Part shown: positions 54,357 to 64,000 of the stretch, piece by piece | Position numbering within the stretch: position 1 is the first letter of the stretch | Layout of the letters: the number at the start of each line of letters is the position of its first letter | Source: Paracoccus sp. SCSIO 75233 | Lineage (GTDB): Bacteria > Pseudomonadota > Alphaproteobacteria > Rhodobacterales > Rhodobacteraceae | Direction of reading: 5' to 3' | Assembly (NCBI RefSeq): GCF_027912675.1 | Contig: NZ_CP115757.1 | Span: 3,190,501-3,254,500, forward strand | Length of the DNA: 64,000 nucleotides | Notes under the pieces: model-generated | Told to the model about the DNA's origin: nothing | Database searches by the model: none | Seen by the model: the letters and a program-made list of their open reading frames with translations, nothing else | Translations under genes and position numbers: made by a program

Positions 54357-55215
54357 CGGCAAGGCTTTCGCGGCGGAGCTGAGGCAGCGGATCGCGGATC
54401 AGGTCGCGGCGCTCAAGGCGGAGCATGGCGTGACGCCGGGTCTTGCCGTGGTGCTGGTCGGAGAAGACCCGGCGAGCCAGATCTATGTCCGCTCGAAGAA
54501 CAAGCAGACGGTCGAAGCCGGGATGAACAGTTTCGAGCATCGCCTGCCCGCCGACGCGACCCAGGCCGAGCTTCTGGCGCTGATCGGTCGCCTGAACGCG
54601 GATCGTGAGGTTCACGGTATTCTCGTGCAGCTACCCCTGCCGGACCATATCGACGAGGCGGAGGTGATAAACGCGATCTCCGTCAAGAAGGACGTCGATG
54701 GGTTCACCGTTGCCAATGCGGGCCGTCTGGCGACCGGGCAGCGGGCAATGGTGCCATGCACGCCCCTCGGCTGCCTGATGCTGCTGCGCGATCTGCTGGG
54801 CGATCTGAGCGGCAAGGAAGCCGTGGTCATCGGGCGCTCCAACATTGTTGGCAAGCCGATGGCGGCGCTTCTGACGGCGGAAAGCGCGACGGTCACAGTT
54901 GCGCATTCCCGGACGGTTGACCTGCCCGCCGTGGTGCGTCGCGCCGATATCGTCGTTGCGGCTGTGGGTCGCCCACAGATGGTCAAGGGCGACTGGATCA
55001 AGCCGGGCGCGACAGTGATCGATGTCGGGATCAACCGGACCGAGGACGGGCTGGTCGGTGATGTGGATTACGATGCGGTCGCGGCGGTTGCGGGTGCGGT
55101 GACGCCGGTTCCGGGCGGCGTCGGTCCGATGACCATTGCCTGCCTGCTGGCGAATACGCTGACGGCGTGCTGCCGGTCGAACGGTCTGCCGGATCCGAAA
55201 GGGCTGGTCGCGTAA
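54337..55215 (+). CDS. folD: Methylenetetrahydrofolate dehydrogenase/cyclohydrolase FolD
   Basis: A 292-residue bifunctional enzyme interconverting methylene- and formyl-tetrahydrofolate. The catalytic Lys is in [14 protein letters not shown], the folate loop is [13 protein letters not shown] and the NADP motif is [18 protein letters not shown]. The closing [20 protein letters not shown] is the family signature. It is coupled to chorismate mutase by a 20-bp overlap. Confidence 0.96.
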   Translation: MAATRIDGKAFAAELRQRIADQVAALKAEHGVTPGLAVVLVGEDPASQIYVRSKNKQTVEAGMNSFEHRLPADATQAELLALIGRLNADREVHGILVQLPLPDHIDEAEVINAISVKKDVDGFTVANAGRLATGQRAMVPCTPLGCLMLLRDLLGDLSGKEAVVIGRSNIVGKPMAALLTAESATVTVAHSRTVDLPAVVRRADIVVAAVGRPQMVKGDWIKPGATVIDVGINRTEDGLVGDVDYDAVAAVAGAVTPVPGGVGPMTIACLLANTLTACCRSNGLPDPKGLVA

Positions 55216-55245
55216 GGACGCGGGCCAATCCGCGCCAGCGTCGGC

Positions 55246-55419
55246 TCAGAAATCGACGCAAATGCCTTTCTTCTCGTAATCCCCGTAGCGCACCGGCTCC
55301 GGCCCGTCACGCCCGCCCAGTTCCGGCGGAAGGTTCAGAGATTTCGCGCTGTTCCGGCGTTCCTCGGCTTCGGCGAGGGCGCGGATAGCCTCGGGCGGAA
55401 GATCGCGTTTCTCGGACAT
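55246..55419 (-). CDS. DUF1674 / SDHAF4-like protein
   Basis: A 57-residue protein of the DUF1674 family, whose eukaryotic members (SDHAF4) assist flavinylation and assembly of succinate dehydrogenase. The C-terminal signature GRDGPEPVRYGDYEKKGICV with terminal Asp-Phe is clear. I chose the ATG at 55419 (MSEKRDLPPEAI); the frame is open to 55512 without family support. It converges on folD with 30 bp between stops and is divergent from the methyltransferase gene. Confidence 0.85.
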   Translation of the reverse strand: MSEKRDLPPEAIRALAEAEERRNSAKSLNLPPELGGRDGPEPVRYGDYEKKGICVDF

Positions 55420-55493
55420 GGCGGGCGGCCTTTTCTTTGGGTAACAATGCGAATCTAGTGAAAGGGCCGGAATTGGGCAAGTCAGCAGAGAAG

Positions 55494-56747
55494 ATGCCGC
55501 GAGACGCCGCACGCAAGGGGGCGCTGCGCCTGATCGCCGGGGTGCGGGAAGGGAACGCGCTTTCGGATCAGGCCGGGGCCATTGCGCGGCTCAGCCCGCC
55601 CGATCGTGCGCGGGCGCAGCGGCTTGCCTTGGGTGTCCTGCGCAATATTGACCGTGCAGATGCCGTTCTGGTTCAGCATCTGTCGAAAAAACCCCGGCCC
55701 GAGATCCTCGATGCGCTGCGGCTCGCGACGGTTGAGTTGCTGGAGATGGGCGAGGCCCCGCATGGCGCGGTCAACGCGGCGGTCGGGCTCGTGCGGGGCA
55801 TGGGGCCAAAGGGGCGCGCGGCTGTCGGCATGGTCAATGCCGTGCTGCGCAAAGTTTCGGGACACGGGCCGGAATGGGCGGAACTGCCGCCCGAGGAAAT
55901 GCCGGAATGGCTGCGTGATCCGGTCGTCGCGACATGGGGCGAAGAGATTGCCGTGGCCATTGAAACCGCGCATCAAAACGGTGCACCGGTTGATTTCACG
56001 GCCAAACCTGAAACGACTGCACCGGGAGAGCCGCTGCCGACCGGGTCTTTCCGCCAGCGGTCGGGCGGTCAGATCAGCGCCCTGCCGGGTTATGAGGCAG
56101 GCGACTGGTGGGTGCAGGACGCCGCAGCGGCAATCGCGGCCCGGCTGCTTGACCCGCAATCGGGCGAGCGGATCGTGGATCTTTGTGCCGCGCCCGGCGG
56201 CAAGACGATGCAACTGGCGGCGGCAGGGGCGGATGTGACCGCCGTGGATGTCTCCGCCTCCCGGCTGAACCGGCTGCGGGAAAATCTGGAGCGCTGCGGT
56301 TTGACGGCTCAGGTGGTGGAGGCCGATGCGCTTGCGTGGCGTCCTGCCGGGCCGCCCGATGCGATCCTGCTCGACGCGCCATGTTCCGCCACGGGCACGA
56401 TCCGCCGCCACCCGGACCTGCCCCTGATTCGTGACGGATCGGCGATTGCCGGGCTTGCTGAATTGCAGGCGCGGCTGCTGGATCATGCGCTTGAGATATT
56501 GAAGCCGGGCGGTCGGCTGGTTTTCGCCACCTGTTCGCTGTTGCCGCAAGAAGGGGAGGATCAGCTTGCGGCGGTTTTGCAGCGTCACCCCGGACTTGTT
56601 GTTGAAAAACCTGATTTGCCGGGGATTGCGCCGGAATGGATCACGGCACAGGGCGGGTTGCGGCTGCGGCCCGATTACTGGCCTGATCTGGGCGGGATGG
56701 ACGGGTTTTTCATCGCCCGCTTGCGCAAGCCGGAGGCGGGTTTGTAG
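55494..56747 (+). CDS. RsmB/Sun-family RNA (cytosine-5) methyltransferase
   Basis: A 417-residue protein with an N-terminal NusB-like helical domain (about 1-130) and a C-terminal SAM-dependent methyltransferase. The SAM motif is IVDLCAAPGGKTMQLA, and the two catalytic cysteines are in LDAPCSATGTIRRHPD and FATCSLLPQEGE. This fits RsmB, which methylates 16S rRNA C967. I chose the ATG at 55494 (MPRDAARKGALRLI); GTG 55458 or TTG 55437 are possible. Confidence 0.9.
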   Translation: MPRDAARKGALRLIAGVREGNALSDQAGAIARLSPPDRARAQRLALGVLRNIDRADAVLVQHLSKKPRPEILDALRLATVELLEMGEAPHGAVNAAVGLVRGMGPKGRAAVGMVNAVLRKVSGHGPEWAELPPEEMPEWLRDPVVATWGEEIAVAIETAHQNGAPVDFTAKPETTAPGEPLPTGSFRQRSGGQISALPGYEAGDWWVQDAAAAIAARLLDPQSGERIVDLCAAPGGKTMQLAAAGADVTAVDVSASRLNRLRENLERCGLTAQVVEADALAWRPAGPPDAILLDAPCSATGTIRRHPDLPLIRDGSAIAGLAELQARLLDHALEILKPGGRLVFATCSLLPQEGEDQLAAVLQRHPGLVVEKPDLPGIAPEWITAQGGLRLRPDYWPDLGGMDGFFIARLRKPEAGL

Positions 56748-56756
56748 ATAGTCGTC

Positions 56757-58412
56757 ATGACAACGACAACGCCTCGTCCATACGGATTTACCCGCCCGCC
56801 GGAGCCGCGCAGCCTCGGCTCCGCTTTGCGTGGGCATGAAATTCTGGGCGGAAAGCTGCCGCTGACCGGGGCGATGGTCGAGGGCGATCCGTTCGCTGTC
56901 ACGGATCTGACGCCAGCACAGGCGGCGGAGTTGCACGGCTTCGGGTGGCTCGACGATCTCGCGGCGGTCGGCAGCGCGAAGGCGCGGGATCTGGCGCAGA
57001 TGCGGGTGCTGGCATGGATCGCCGCGCATCCGAAACCGTCAGCCGCGGCGGATTCGCCGGTCTGGCGTGCGGATGTCACCGGCCGCAGGGTGCTGCGCTG
57101 GCTGTTTCACGCGGGGCAGATTTTGCCGGGGCTGGATCGCGATACTGCGCAGCCGGTGTTTGACAGCCTTCACGCGCAGCTTTCGGTTCTGGAACGGGTC
57201 GGGATGCTGGAAGGTGCGGCGCGGGTCGAGGCGCTTTCGGCGCGCGCCATGGCGGCGATGCTTTTGAAAGGGGCCGAGGGTGCGGCGCAAGCTGCGCTTG
57301 ACGATCTGGCGTCCGATGTCGAGACCAGCATCCGGCGGCGGGTCATGCGGGGCCGCTGCCCTGAGGCGCTGCTGTCATGTCTGTCGCAACTCGCTTGGGT
57401 CGGTGCCACGGCGAAAGATATGGGGCGGGACATACCCGAACAGATCGCATCGGTGATCGAGGAAATCGCGCCGGTGCTCCGGGCGCTGCGCCATGCGGAT
57501 GGCGGGTTGCCGCGCTTTCATGGTGGCGGGCGCGGGCCTGCCGGGCGGCTGGATCACAGCCTGCGGGCGGCGACGGGTCCGTCGATTGTTGCCCCCGGTC
57601 ATGCAATGGGGTTCGCCCGGCTGTCTCGGTCGCGCTCGACGGTGATGCTGGACGCCGCCGCGCCCCCTGCCGGACCTGCGGCGGCGCATGCGCATGCTTC
57701 GACGCTGGCGATAGAGTTCACCTCCGCCCGGCATCCGATTGTCGTCAATTGCGGTGCGGGCGGCATGTTCGGTCCGGCCTGGGCGCGGGCGAGCCGTGCG
57801 ACGGCCTGTCACTCGACGCTGTCGCTGACCGGGCTGAGTTCGGCCAAGCTGCTGCCGCCTGACGAACATGGCAGCGAGCGTCTGACCCTGCTGCCGCAGA
57901 AGGTCTGGGCGGGACAATGCGACGATGAGGGCAATCTGATGCCGCCCGATGCACCCGCACCGTCACCACGGGAGGGGCAACCGATCCTCTCCGGTCACGA
58001 TGCCTGGCAGGGCACGCATGGGCTGACCTGCCTGCGCGAGCTTTATCTTTCGGCGGACGGGGACGAGTTGCGTGGCGAGGATACGCTGGCCGCGCTCGAC
58101 ATCGAAAGTCAGGGCCGGCTGGAGCAGATCCTGACCAATATGCCGGATGGGATCGGCTATGACATCCGTTTCCATCTTCACCCCGATGTCGATGCCATCC
58201 CCGACGGAGATGCGATCCGGCTGATCCTGCCCGGGAAAGAGGAGTGGTATTTCAGCCACGACATGATCGCCGAACAGCGGCTTGAGCCGTCGGCTTATCT
58301 TGAAAGCGGACAATCTGCGCCGCAGCCGACCACCCAGATCGTGCTGAGCCACCGTCTGACCGCGCAGGCGGTTCGCATTGGCTGGACCTTCATGCGGGCA
58401 GGCGCTAGCTAG
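56757..58412 (+). CDS. Heparinase II/III-family protein
   Basis: A 551-residue protein of the heparinase II/III-like family. The N-terminal half is an alpha/alpha toroid (about residues 1-270). The C-terminal half is a beta-sandwich beginning around [20 protein letters not shown], with [27 protein letters not shown] matching the conserved core of this branch. No glycan-utilisation genes are near; in Rhodobacteraceae this gene sits with rsmB and purH. It may act in the envelope, but no signal peptide is evident. It starts 9 bp after the methyltransferase. Confidence 0.85.
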   Translation: MTTTTPRPYGFTRPPEPRSLGSALRGHEILGGKLPLTGAMVEGDPFAVTDLTPAQAAELHGFGWLDDLAAVGSAKARDLAQMRVLAWIAAHPKPSAAADSPVWRADVTGRRVLRWLFHAGQILPGLDRDTAQPVFDSLHAQLSVLERVGMLEGAARVEALSARAMAAMLLKGAEGAAQAALDDLASDVETSIRRRVMRGRCPEALLSCLSQLAWVGATAKDMGRDIPEQIASVIEEIAPVLRALRHADGGLPRFHGGGRGPAGRLDHSLRAATGPSIVAPGHAMGFARLSRSRSTVMLDAAAPPAGPAAAHAHASTLAIEFTSARHPIVVNCGAGGMFGPAWARASRATACHSTLSLTGLSSAKLLPPDEHGSERLTLLPQKVWAGQCDDEGNLMPPDAPAPSPREGQPILSGHDAWQGTHGLTCLRELYLSADGDELRGEDTLAALDIESQGRLEQILTNMPDGIGYDIRFHLHPDVDAIPDGDAIRLILPGKEEWYFSHDMIAEQRLEPSAYLESGQSAPQPTTQIVLSHRLTAQAVRIGWTFMRAGAS

Positions 58413-58446
58413 GCGGCAATCCGAAACTGCCAGAATGCAGGAACAT

Positions 58447-60036
58447 ATGCCGCAAGATATCGTCCCTTTGAAACGCGCCCTGATCTCCGTGTCCGACAAG
58501 ACCGGCCTTGTTGAGTTTGCCCAAGCGCTCGATGCGCGCGGCGTCGAAATTCTGTCGACCGGCGGCACGGCGAAGGCGCTGCGCGATGCCGGGATCGCGG
58601 TCAAGGATGTGTCGGAAGTCACCGGCTTCCCCGAGATGATGGATGGCCGCGTCAAGACGTTGCATCCTGTGGTGCATGGCGGGCTGCTGGCGCTGCGCGA
58701 TGACGCCGCACATCAGAAAGCGGCGGAGGAACACGGGATCGGCATGATCGACCTGCTGGTCGTGAACCTCTACCCGTTTGAGGAAACCGTCGCGAAAGGT
58801 GCCGGTTACGAGGACTGTATCGAGAATATCGACATTGGCGGTCCGGCGATGATCCGGGCGGCGGCCAAGAACCATGGCTTTGTCGGCGTGGTGGTCGATG
58901 TGCAGGATTACGATCCGGTCTTGAAGCAGTTGGAGGTGCAGGGCGGGCTGGACCTCGCGATGCGCAAGCGGCTGGCGCAGACGGCCTATGCGCGGACGGC
59001 GGCGTATGACGCGGCTGTGTCGAACTGGATGGCCGGGGCGATCGGAATGGAAACGCCGCGCCGCAGGGCCTTTGCCGGCACGCTCGCCCAGGGGCTGCGC
59101 TACGGCGAGAACCCGCATCAGCAGGCGGCGTTCTACACGACCGGCGAGGCGCGTCCGGGTGTCGCGACGGCCAGACAGTTGCAGGGCAAGGAACTCAGCT
59201 ACAACAATATCAACGATACCGATGCAGCGTTTGAACTGGTCTCGGAATTCGATCCGGCAGACGGCCCGGCCTGCGCGATCATCAAGCACGCCAACCCTTG
59301 TGGCGTCGCGCGTGGTGATACGGCGGTCGAGGCTTATCGGCGGGCATTCGACTGCGACCGGACCTCTGCCTTTGGCGGGATTATCGCGCTGAACGGCAAG
59401 CTGGACGGCGAAACGGCCCGCGCCATCACGGAGATATTTACAGAGGTGGTGATCGCCCCCGACGCGACCGACGAAGCGAAAGAGGTTTTTGCGGCGCGCA
59501 AGAATGTCCGGCTGCTCACTACAGGCGGGCTGGCCGATCCTGCGGCTGCCGGAACCGCCTTCCGGCAGGTCGCGGGCGGGTTTCTGGTGCAGTCGCGCGA
59601 CAATGGCCGGGTGCTGATGCCCGATCTGAAAGTGGTCACGAAGCGTCAGCCGACCGAGGCGGAACTGGCCGATCTGCTGTTTGCGTGGACGGTCGCCAAA
59701 CATGTGAAATCGAATGCCATCGTCTATGCGAAGGATCAGGCGACCGTGGGGATCGGGGCCGGCCAGATGAGCCGCGTCGATTCGACCCGCATCGGGCGCA
59801 GCAAGGCGCAGGACATGGCTGAGGCGCTGTCGCTGCCCTTGCCGCTGACGACGGGTGCTGCGGTCGCGTCGGATGCGTTCTTCCCGTTTGCAGATGGTGT
59901 CGAGGCGCTTGCGGATGCGGGTGCGGCGACGGTCATCCAGCCCGGTGGCTCCATGCGCGATGCTGAGGTGATCGAGGCTGCGGATGCGCGTGGAATCGCA
60001 ATGGTGTTCACGGGTCAGAGGCATTTCAGGCACTGA
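58447..60036 (+). CDS. purH: Bifunctional AICAR formyltransferase / IMP cyclohydrolase
   Basis: A 529-residue enzyme for the last two steps of purine synthesis. The MGS-like IMP cyclohydrolase domain (about 1-150) starts [20 protein letters not shown], with [15 protein letters not shown] and the [16 protein letters not shown] region. The AICAR transformylase domain follows with [13 protein letters not shown] and [13 protein letters not shown]. It ends FTGQRHFRH as usual. I chose the ATG at 58447 with AGGAA 5 bp upstream, which gives the standard length. Confidence 0.96.
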   Translation: MPQDIVPLKRALISVSDKTGLVEFAQALDARGVEILSTGGTAKALRDAGIAVKDVSEVTGFPEMMDGRVKTLHPVVHGGLLALRDDAAHQKAAEEHGIGMIDLLVVNLYPFEETVAKGAGYEDCIENIDIGGPAMIRAAAKNHGFVGVVVDVQDYDPVLKQLEVQGGLDLAMRKRLAQTAYARTAAYDAAVSNWMAGAIGMETPRRRAFAGTLAQGLRYGENPHQQAAFYTTGEARPGVATARQLQGKELSYNNINDTDAAFELVSEFDPADGPACAIIKHANPCGVARGDTAVEAYRRAFDCDRTSAFGGIIALNGKLDGETARAITEIFTEVVIAPDATDEAKEVFAARKNVRLLTTGGLADPAAAGTAFRQVAGGFLVQSRDNGRVLMPDLKVVTKRQPTEAELADLLFAWTVAKHVKSNAIVYAKDQATVGIGAGQMSRVDSTRIGRSKAQDMAEALSLPLPLTTGAAVASDAFFPFADGVEALADAGAATVIQPGGSMRDAEVIEAADARGIAMVFTGQRHFRH

Positions 60037-60668
60037 TGGCAAAGGAAACCACAAAAGGCGCGACGGCAAAGAAACCGGCAGCAGCAAAGAAAACATCGCA
60101 ATCCGCTGCGAAGCCTCGCGCCGGAAAAAATGCGCCGCCTGCGGCAGAACCCAACAGCCTGCGGGTGATGATCTGGGTTGCGTCGCTGATCCTGCTGTTT
60201 GACCAGATCAGCAAATACTATGTGGTTCATGTCCTGCGCCTTGATCGTATCCGCGAGATCGATGTGTTTCCGCCGTGGGTCAATCTGCGCATGGCGTGGA
60301 ATCAGGGGATGAATTTCGGGCTGTTCAGCTCGTCGGACGACGCGACCCGCTGGATCCTGATCGGGATCGCCCTGGCGATTTGCGTCTGGGTGTTTCTCTG
60401 GGTCAGGCGCAGCCGTCCGGGCTGGTTTGCGCAGCTTTCGGCGGGTCTGCTGATCGGCGGGGCGCTTGGGAATGTGATTGACCGGTTGCTCTACGGCGCG
60501 GTCGCGGATTTTCTGAACATGTCGCTGCCGGGCTGGCAGAACCCGTTCAGCTTCAACGTCGCGGATATCAGCATTTTCGCCGGGGCCATCGGCCTGATTT
60601 TGCAGCCTCCGCAAGCTTCGGATGCGACCGACGACAAGACCCGTGACGTCTCGGGAAAATCCGGCTAG
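60036..60668 (+). CDS. lspA: Lipoprotein signal peptidase with a basic N-terminal extension
   Basis: A 210-residue signal peptidase II that removes signal peptides from diacylated lipoproteins. The four transmembrane helices start near residue 45 (MIWVASLILLFDQISKYYVV). The catalytic aspartates are Asp149 in GNVIDRLLYG and Asp177 in FNVADISI. The first 40 residues are Lys/Ala-rich and not part of a normal LspA (about 160 residues). Its ATG overlaps the purH stop (TGATG), which supports this start; the ATG at 60168 would give a standard-length protein. Confidence 0.93.
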   Translation: MAKETTKGATAKKPAAAKKTSQSAAKPRAGKNAPPAAEPNSLRVMIWVASLILLFDQISKYYVVHVLRLDRIREIDVFPPWVNLRMAWNQGMNFGLFSSSDDATRWILIGIALAICVWVFLWVRRSRPGWFAQLSAGLLIGGALGNVIDRLLYGAVADFLNMSLPGWQNPFSFNVADISIFAGAIGLILQPPQASDATDDKTRDVSGKSG

Positions 60669-60699
60669 AACTGGCGTCGAATTGAAACGGGAGACCGGC

Positions 60700-61212
60700 A
60701 TGCGGGGATTTTGGGCGTTGATCGGTGCGGCGGCGGTAGCAGCCTGCTCAAGCGATCCGCAGCTTCACAATATCGATGCCGGTCAGGATTCGCCGGATGA
60801 GTTCGCGATTCTGCCGACACGGTCCCTGTCGATGCCGCCCGACCTGAACCAGCTTCCGCAGCCGACACCGGGCGGAGCGAATATCACCGATCCGAACCCC
60901 AAAGGCGACGCGGTCGCGGCATTGGGCGGCGATCCGGGACGTTTGGCGCCGACCGGGGTTGGCGCGGCTGATGGGGCGCTGGTCAATTACGCTTCCCGAC
61001 TGGGTGTGAACGCGCAGATCCGTGCGCAGCTGGCGCAGGAAGATGTGACCTGGCGTTCGCGGCATTCGCGCCGCCTTCTGGAAAGCTGGGCCCGCAAGGA
61101 TGTCTATTACCGCGCTTATGAGCCGATGACGCTGGACAGCCGGGCCGAGTATCAACGCTGGCAGCGGGCCGGCGCGCGGACGCCTTCTGCGCCGCCGCCA
61201 CCGGCCGAGTAA
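60700..61212 (+). CDS. DUF3035 domain-containing lipoprotein
   Basis: A 170-residue predicted lipoprotein with lipobox AVAAC (Cys16). The DUF3035 region includes SPDEFAILPTRSLSMPPDLNQLPQPTPGG (about 28-55) and ends in a Pro-rich tail. The family is alphaproteobacterial with unknown function; it regularly lies between lspA and the M16 peptidase pair. I chose the ATG at 60700 for the signal peptide. Confidence 0.86.
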   Translation: MRGFWALIGAAAVAACSSDPQLHNIDAGQDSPDEFAILPTRSLSMPPDLNQLPQPTPGGANITDPNPKGDAVAALGGDPGRLAPTGVGAADGALVNYASRLGVNAQIRAQLAQEDVTWRSRHSRRLLESWARKDVYYRAYEPMTLDSRAEYQRWQRAGARTPSAPPPPAE

Positions 61213-61324
61213 TCGATAGCGACCACTTAACATAGCGCCTCCGGGTCACCCGGTCGTGATTTGCCCGTGTTGGTTCGGCGCGCCATGTCTGGCGCAGAAC
61301 TGTGGCTTCGTGAAAGGATTTTTT

Positions 61325-62731
61325 ATGCGCGCATTATGCCTTGTCGCATCTCTGGCTGCCGCCCCGGCATTGGCCGAGGCACCGCCCGGCGTCAGCAGTT
61401 TCACGCTGGATAACGGAATGCAGGCTGTGGTGATCGAGGATCATCGGGCCCCGGTCGTCGTCCAGATGGTCTGGTACAAGGTCGGATCGGCGGATGAGGC
61501 TCCGGGCAAAACCGGCCTTGCGCATTATCTTGAGCATCTGATGTTCAAGGGCACCGACACGATGGAGCCGGGTGAATTCTCGCAGACCGTGACAGCGAAT
61601 GGCGGCATGGACAACGCTTTCACCAGCTACGACTACACGGCCTATTTTCAGCGGATCGCCAGCGACCGGCTGCCGATGATCATGGAAATGGAAGCGGATC
61701 GGATGGCCAATCTGCGCGTCGGCGAAGAGGACTGGCAGGCCGAGCGGCAGGTGGTTCTGGAAGAACGCGCGCAGCGCACCGACAGCAATCCCGCGGCCCT
61801 GTTTCGCGAAGAACGAAGCGCGGCGCAGTTTCTGAACCATCCCTATGGCAACCCGGTCGTTGGCTGGCGTGACGAGATGATGGGCCTGACCCGTGCCGAC
61901 GCGCTCGCCTGGTATGACCGTTACTATGCGCCGAACAACGCCATTCTGGTGCTGGCGGGTGATGTTACCCCGGAGCGGGCGCAGGAATTGGCGGTACAAT
62001 ATTACGGCCCGATCCCGGCAGAGGACGACGCAATCCGCGCCGCCCGCCCGCAGGAGCCGGAGCAGCGCGCCACTCGCCGGATGGTCATGCATGATCCGCG
62101 CGTCCCGCAGCCTTCCATGATCCGCAGCATTCTGGTGCCGGAACGCAATCCCGGCGATCAGGAAACCGCTGCCGCGTTGACCGTGCTGGCGGAACTGTTG
62201 GGCGGCTCGCCGCAGACCTCGGTGCTGGGACAGGAGCTGGTGATGACGGGCAAGGCGCTCAGCGCTTCGGTCGGGTATGATGGCTTCGCTGTTGATCCGA
62301 CCAATTTCTATATTTCGATGACGCCGGTCGACGGAGTCCCGCCGGAAGAGGCCGAGGCCGCGCTGGACGAGATTCTCGCCGGTTTCCTGCGCGACGGCCC
62401 CGATCCTGAGCAGTTCGAAAGGGTCAAGACCCAGATCCGCGCATCGCGCATCTATGAACTCGATTCCGCGCATGGCCGTGCCTATGACTACGGGCAGGGG
62501 CTGGCAACGGGGCTTAGCATCGAGGATGTGAATGACTGGCCCGATCTGCTGGAAAATGTCGGGACAGAGGATGTCATGGCGGCGGCGGAGCTGGTGCTGA
62601 ACAGCACCGCTAGCGTGAATGGCTGGCTGATGCCGGCGGAAGACGACGCGGAAGCCGCCCCCGCCACTGCAGATGCCGCAATGGAAGATGCAACGGTCGC
62701 GCAGCCCGTAGCCGGGGAGGCAGATCAATGA
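61325..62731 (+). CDS. M16-family zinc peptidase, catalytic subunit
   Basis: A 468-residue exported M16 peptidase with signal peptide MRALCLVASLAAAPALAEA. The inverted zinc motif HYLEH gives His67, Glu70 and His71, and a distal Glu ligand lies in the EEDWQAERQVVLEE region, so this subunit is catalytic. The C-terminal part (about 435-468) is Ala/Glu-rich and likely disordered. It overlaps its partner gene by 4 bp, as in paired bacterial M16 systems. Confidence 0.93.
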   Translation: MRALCLVASLAAAPALAEAPPGVSSFTLDNGMQAVVIEDHRAPVVVQMVWYKVGSADEAPGKTGLAHYLEHLMFKGTDTMEPGEFSQTVTANGGMDNAFTSYDYTAYFQRIASDRLPMIMEMEADRMANLRVGEEDWQAERQVVLEERAQRTDSNPAALFREERSAAQFLNHPYGNPVVGWRDEMMGLTRADALAWYDRYYAPNNAILVLAGDVTPERAQELAVQYYGPIPAEDDAIRAARPQEPEQRATRRMVMHDPRVPQPSMIRSILVPERNPGDQETAAALTVLAELLGGSPQTSVLGQELVMTGKALSASVGYDGFAVDPTNFYISMTPVDGVPPEEAEAALDEILAGFLRDGPDPEQFERVKTQIRASRIYELDSAHGRAYDYGQGLATGLSIEDVNDWPDLLENVGTEDVMAAAELVLNSTASVNGWLMPAEDDAEAAPATADAAMEDATVAQPVAGEADQ

Positions 62732-64000
62732 GCTTTCTTCGTTTTTGCACAATGATCGCGGTCGGTCTGATTGCCGCGCTTCCGCTGCGCGCGCAGGAAA
62801 TTCAGGAAATCACCTCCCCCGGCGGTATCAAGGCCTGGCTGGTTGAGGATCATTCGATCCCGTTCACCTCGCTCGATTTCGCGTTTCGCGGCGGGGCGAG
62901 CCTTGATGCGCCCGCCAAGCGTGGGGCGATCAACCTGATGACCCACACGCTTGAGGAAGGTGCGGGCGATATGGACGCGACCGGCTTTGCCGCCGCGAAA
63001 GAGGCGCTGGCGACCGGGATCAGCTTCGATGTCGGGGATGATGCGCTGACGGTCTCGGCCCGGATGCTGACCGAAAATCGCGATGAAAGCGCCGATCTGC
63101 TGGCGGTTGCCTTGGCTGAGCCGCGCTTTGAGCGGGATGCTGTCGAGCGCGTGAAGGGGCAGGTTCAGGCCATTATCCGGGCCGAGGATAATGACCCCAA
63201 TGCCATTGCGTCCAAGGCGATGGCAGCGAAGATGTGGGGCGCGCATCCCTACGGAAGCTCCATCAACGGTACGGCGGAATCGGTCGCGCCGCTGGGTCCG
63301 CAGGATCTGGTCGAGGCAAAGAACCGCGTCATTGCCCGCGACCGGGTCGTGGTCGGGGCCGCAGGTGACATCACGGGCGAGGAGCTTGGCCTGCTGATCG
63401 ACCGTATCCTTGGCGGCATCCCGGCGGACGGAACCGTGCCCCTGCCGAAACAGGCCGAATTTCTTGCTGAAGGCGGGATCGAGGTGATCGATTGGGACAG
63501 CCCGCAGACCGTGGTCTCTTTCGCTCAGCCGGGTCTGTCGATGGACGATCCGGATTATTTCGCGGCCTTTGTGACGGATCATATTCTTGGCGGCGGCGGG
63601 TTTTCGTCGCGGCTGATGGAAGAAATCCGTGAAAAACGCGGGCTGACCTATGGGGTTTATACCTCGCTGGTCAACAATGTTTATGGCCCGAGCTGGCGCG
63701 GCGGCATGTCCAGTTCGAACGATCTGGTCGCGGAGGCCGTCGATCTTGTCCGCTCCGAATGGGCGCGGATGGCTGACGGTGTTTCGGAGAAGGAGCTTGC
63801 CGACGCCAAGACCTACCTGACGGGCGAGTATCCGCTGAGATGGGACGGCAATGCCAAGATCTCGGGCATTCTTGCGGGAATGCAGCTTATCGGCCTGCCA
63901 ATCGACTATCCCGAAAACCGGAATGCTCAGATTGAGGCGGTCACCGCCGACGACGTGGCCCGCGTTGCGCGAGAGCGGCTGGATGCCAACCGGCTGCAAT
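62728..64000 (+). CDS. M16-family peptidase, non-catalytic partner, cut by window end
   Basis: An ATG at 62728 overlaps the stop of the preceding M16 gene (ATGA). About 424 residues are visible before the window ends. The signal peptide ends LPLRAQE. The zinc motif is absent: the equivalent region reads INLMTHTLEEGAGD without HxxEH. The C-terminal half keeps the GGGGFSSRLMEEIREKRGLTYGVY segment that binds substrate in the second M16 subunit. This catalytic/non-catalytic pairing is standard for mitochondrial-processing-peptidase-like bacterial proteins. Confidence 0.92.
   Translation, partial: MSFLRFCTMIAVGLIAALPLRAQEIQEITSPGGIKAWLVEDHSIPFTSLDFAFRGGASLDAPAKRGAINLMTHTLEEGAGDMDATGFAAAKEALATGISFDVGDDALTVSARMLTENRDESADLLAVALAEPRFERDAVERVKGQVQAIIRAEDNDPNAIASKAMAAKMWGAHPYGSSINGTAESVAPLGPQDLVEAKNRVIARDRVVVGAAGDITGEELGLLIDRILGGIPADGTVPLPKQAEFLAEGGIEVIDWDSPQTVVSFAQPGLSMDDPDYFAAFVTDHILGGGGFSSRLMEEIREKRGLTYGVYTSLVNNVYGPSWRGGMSSSNDLVAEAVDLVRSEWARMADGVSEKELADAKTYLTGEYPLRWDGNAKISGILAGMQLIGLPIDYPENRNAQIEAVTADDVARVARERLDANRLQ

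Noticed and set aside
58405..60096. Antisense open frame of 563 codons over purH
   Set aside because: Low-complexity Arg/His/Asp-rich translation with no family; purH is certain.
62728..64000. Loss of the HxxEH zinc motif in the second M16 protein as a novelty
   Set aside because: Bacterial M16 pairs normally have one catalytic and one non-catalytic subunit, so the loss is expected.
1..64000. Prophage, insertion sequence, CRISPR, toxin-antitoxin or biosynthetic cluster
   Set aside because: I found no integrase, transposase, terminal inverted repeats, cas genes or cluster genes. Gene content and codon use are uniform apart from the AT-rich spacers near the Hint genes.

Overview
The window is a GC-rich alphaproteobacterial chromosome segment. 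Gene content and order point to the Rhodobacteraceae/Paracoccaceae, most likely Paracoccus or a close relative: leuS-lptE-holA, ybgC-tolQRAB-pal-cpoB-tilS-ftsH, and rsmB-like/heparinase-like/purH/lspA/DUF3035/M16-M16. This assignment rests on gene families and synteny, not on a database search. Almost all of the window is ordinary core genome. I see no tRNA, rRNA, CRISPR array, insertion sequence or prophage.

Layout. 1-4.8 kb: a LysE-type exporter (cut by the window start), a PaaI-type thioesterase, a DUF1801 protein, an MFS transporter, a glutathione S-transferase and a flavoprotein. 4.8-8.8 kb (minus strand): leuS-lptE-holA, running into the flavoprotein. 8.9-13.7 kb: a DUF3576 lipoprotein, a strongly expressed-looking porin, a YggS-type PLP protein, an L,D-transpeptidase, ribA and an orphan OmpR-type response regulator. 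13.9-16.6 kb: two tandem paralogous Hint-domain proteins. 16.9-24.9 kb: an MFS transporter, exonuclease III, a thioredoxin/TPR-LON-Trm112 operon, a ubiquinone-type hydroxylase, an amidase and an aminotransferase. 25-27.6 kb: ftsK. 27.6-29.7 kb: a C-rich spacer with an 11-bp repeat array, a DUF2268 metalloprotease-like protein and an aspartate-semialdehyde-dehydrogenase homologue. 29.8-34.1 kb (minus): a complete branched-chain-amino-acid-type ABC operon. 34.3-38.8 kb: a third Hint protein, two VOC proteins, a tandem DUF1428 protein and a divergent HxlR regulator. 39-43.3 kb: an ornithine/lysine-type decarboxylase, a second 11-bp array, a DUF2235 hydrolase, and metF with a divergent MetR-like regulator. 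43.4-53.8 kb: an inositol-monophosphatase-family gene, then the Tol-Pal cluster, tilS and ftsH. 53.8-64 kb: a possible 26-residue membrane peptide, chorismate mutase-folD, an SDHAF4-like gene, and the rsmB-like to M16 cluster, with the last M16 gene cut by the window end.

How the genes work together. The Tol-Pal genes energise the outer membrane during division. LptE, LspA, the lipoproteins and the L,D-transpeptidase are envelope genes, and FtsK and FtsH cover chromosome segregation and membrane proteolysis. The liv operon imports amino acids or related solutes. metF with its regulator, folD and purH belong to one-carbon and purine metabolism.

Most unusual points: (1) the Asd homologue has Ala and Asp where the family has its catalytic Cys and His; (2) a roughly 50-bp hairpin-bearing repeat that is intergenic at 28.6 kb is present in frame inside the flavoprotein gene at 4.5 kb; (3) two arrays of an 11-bp helically phased repeat (TGTGTAC/TGTGCAC alternating) lie in two spacers about 12 kb apart; (4) three Hint_2-type proteins with two kinds of N-terminal domain; (5) an unannotated-looking 26-residue membrane ORF with its own ribosome binding site and terminator.
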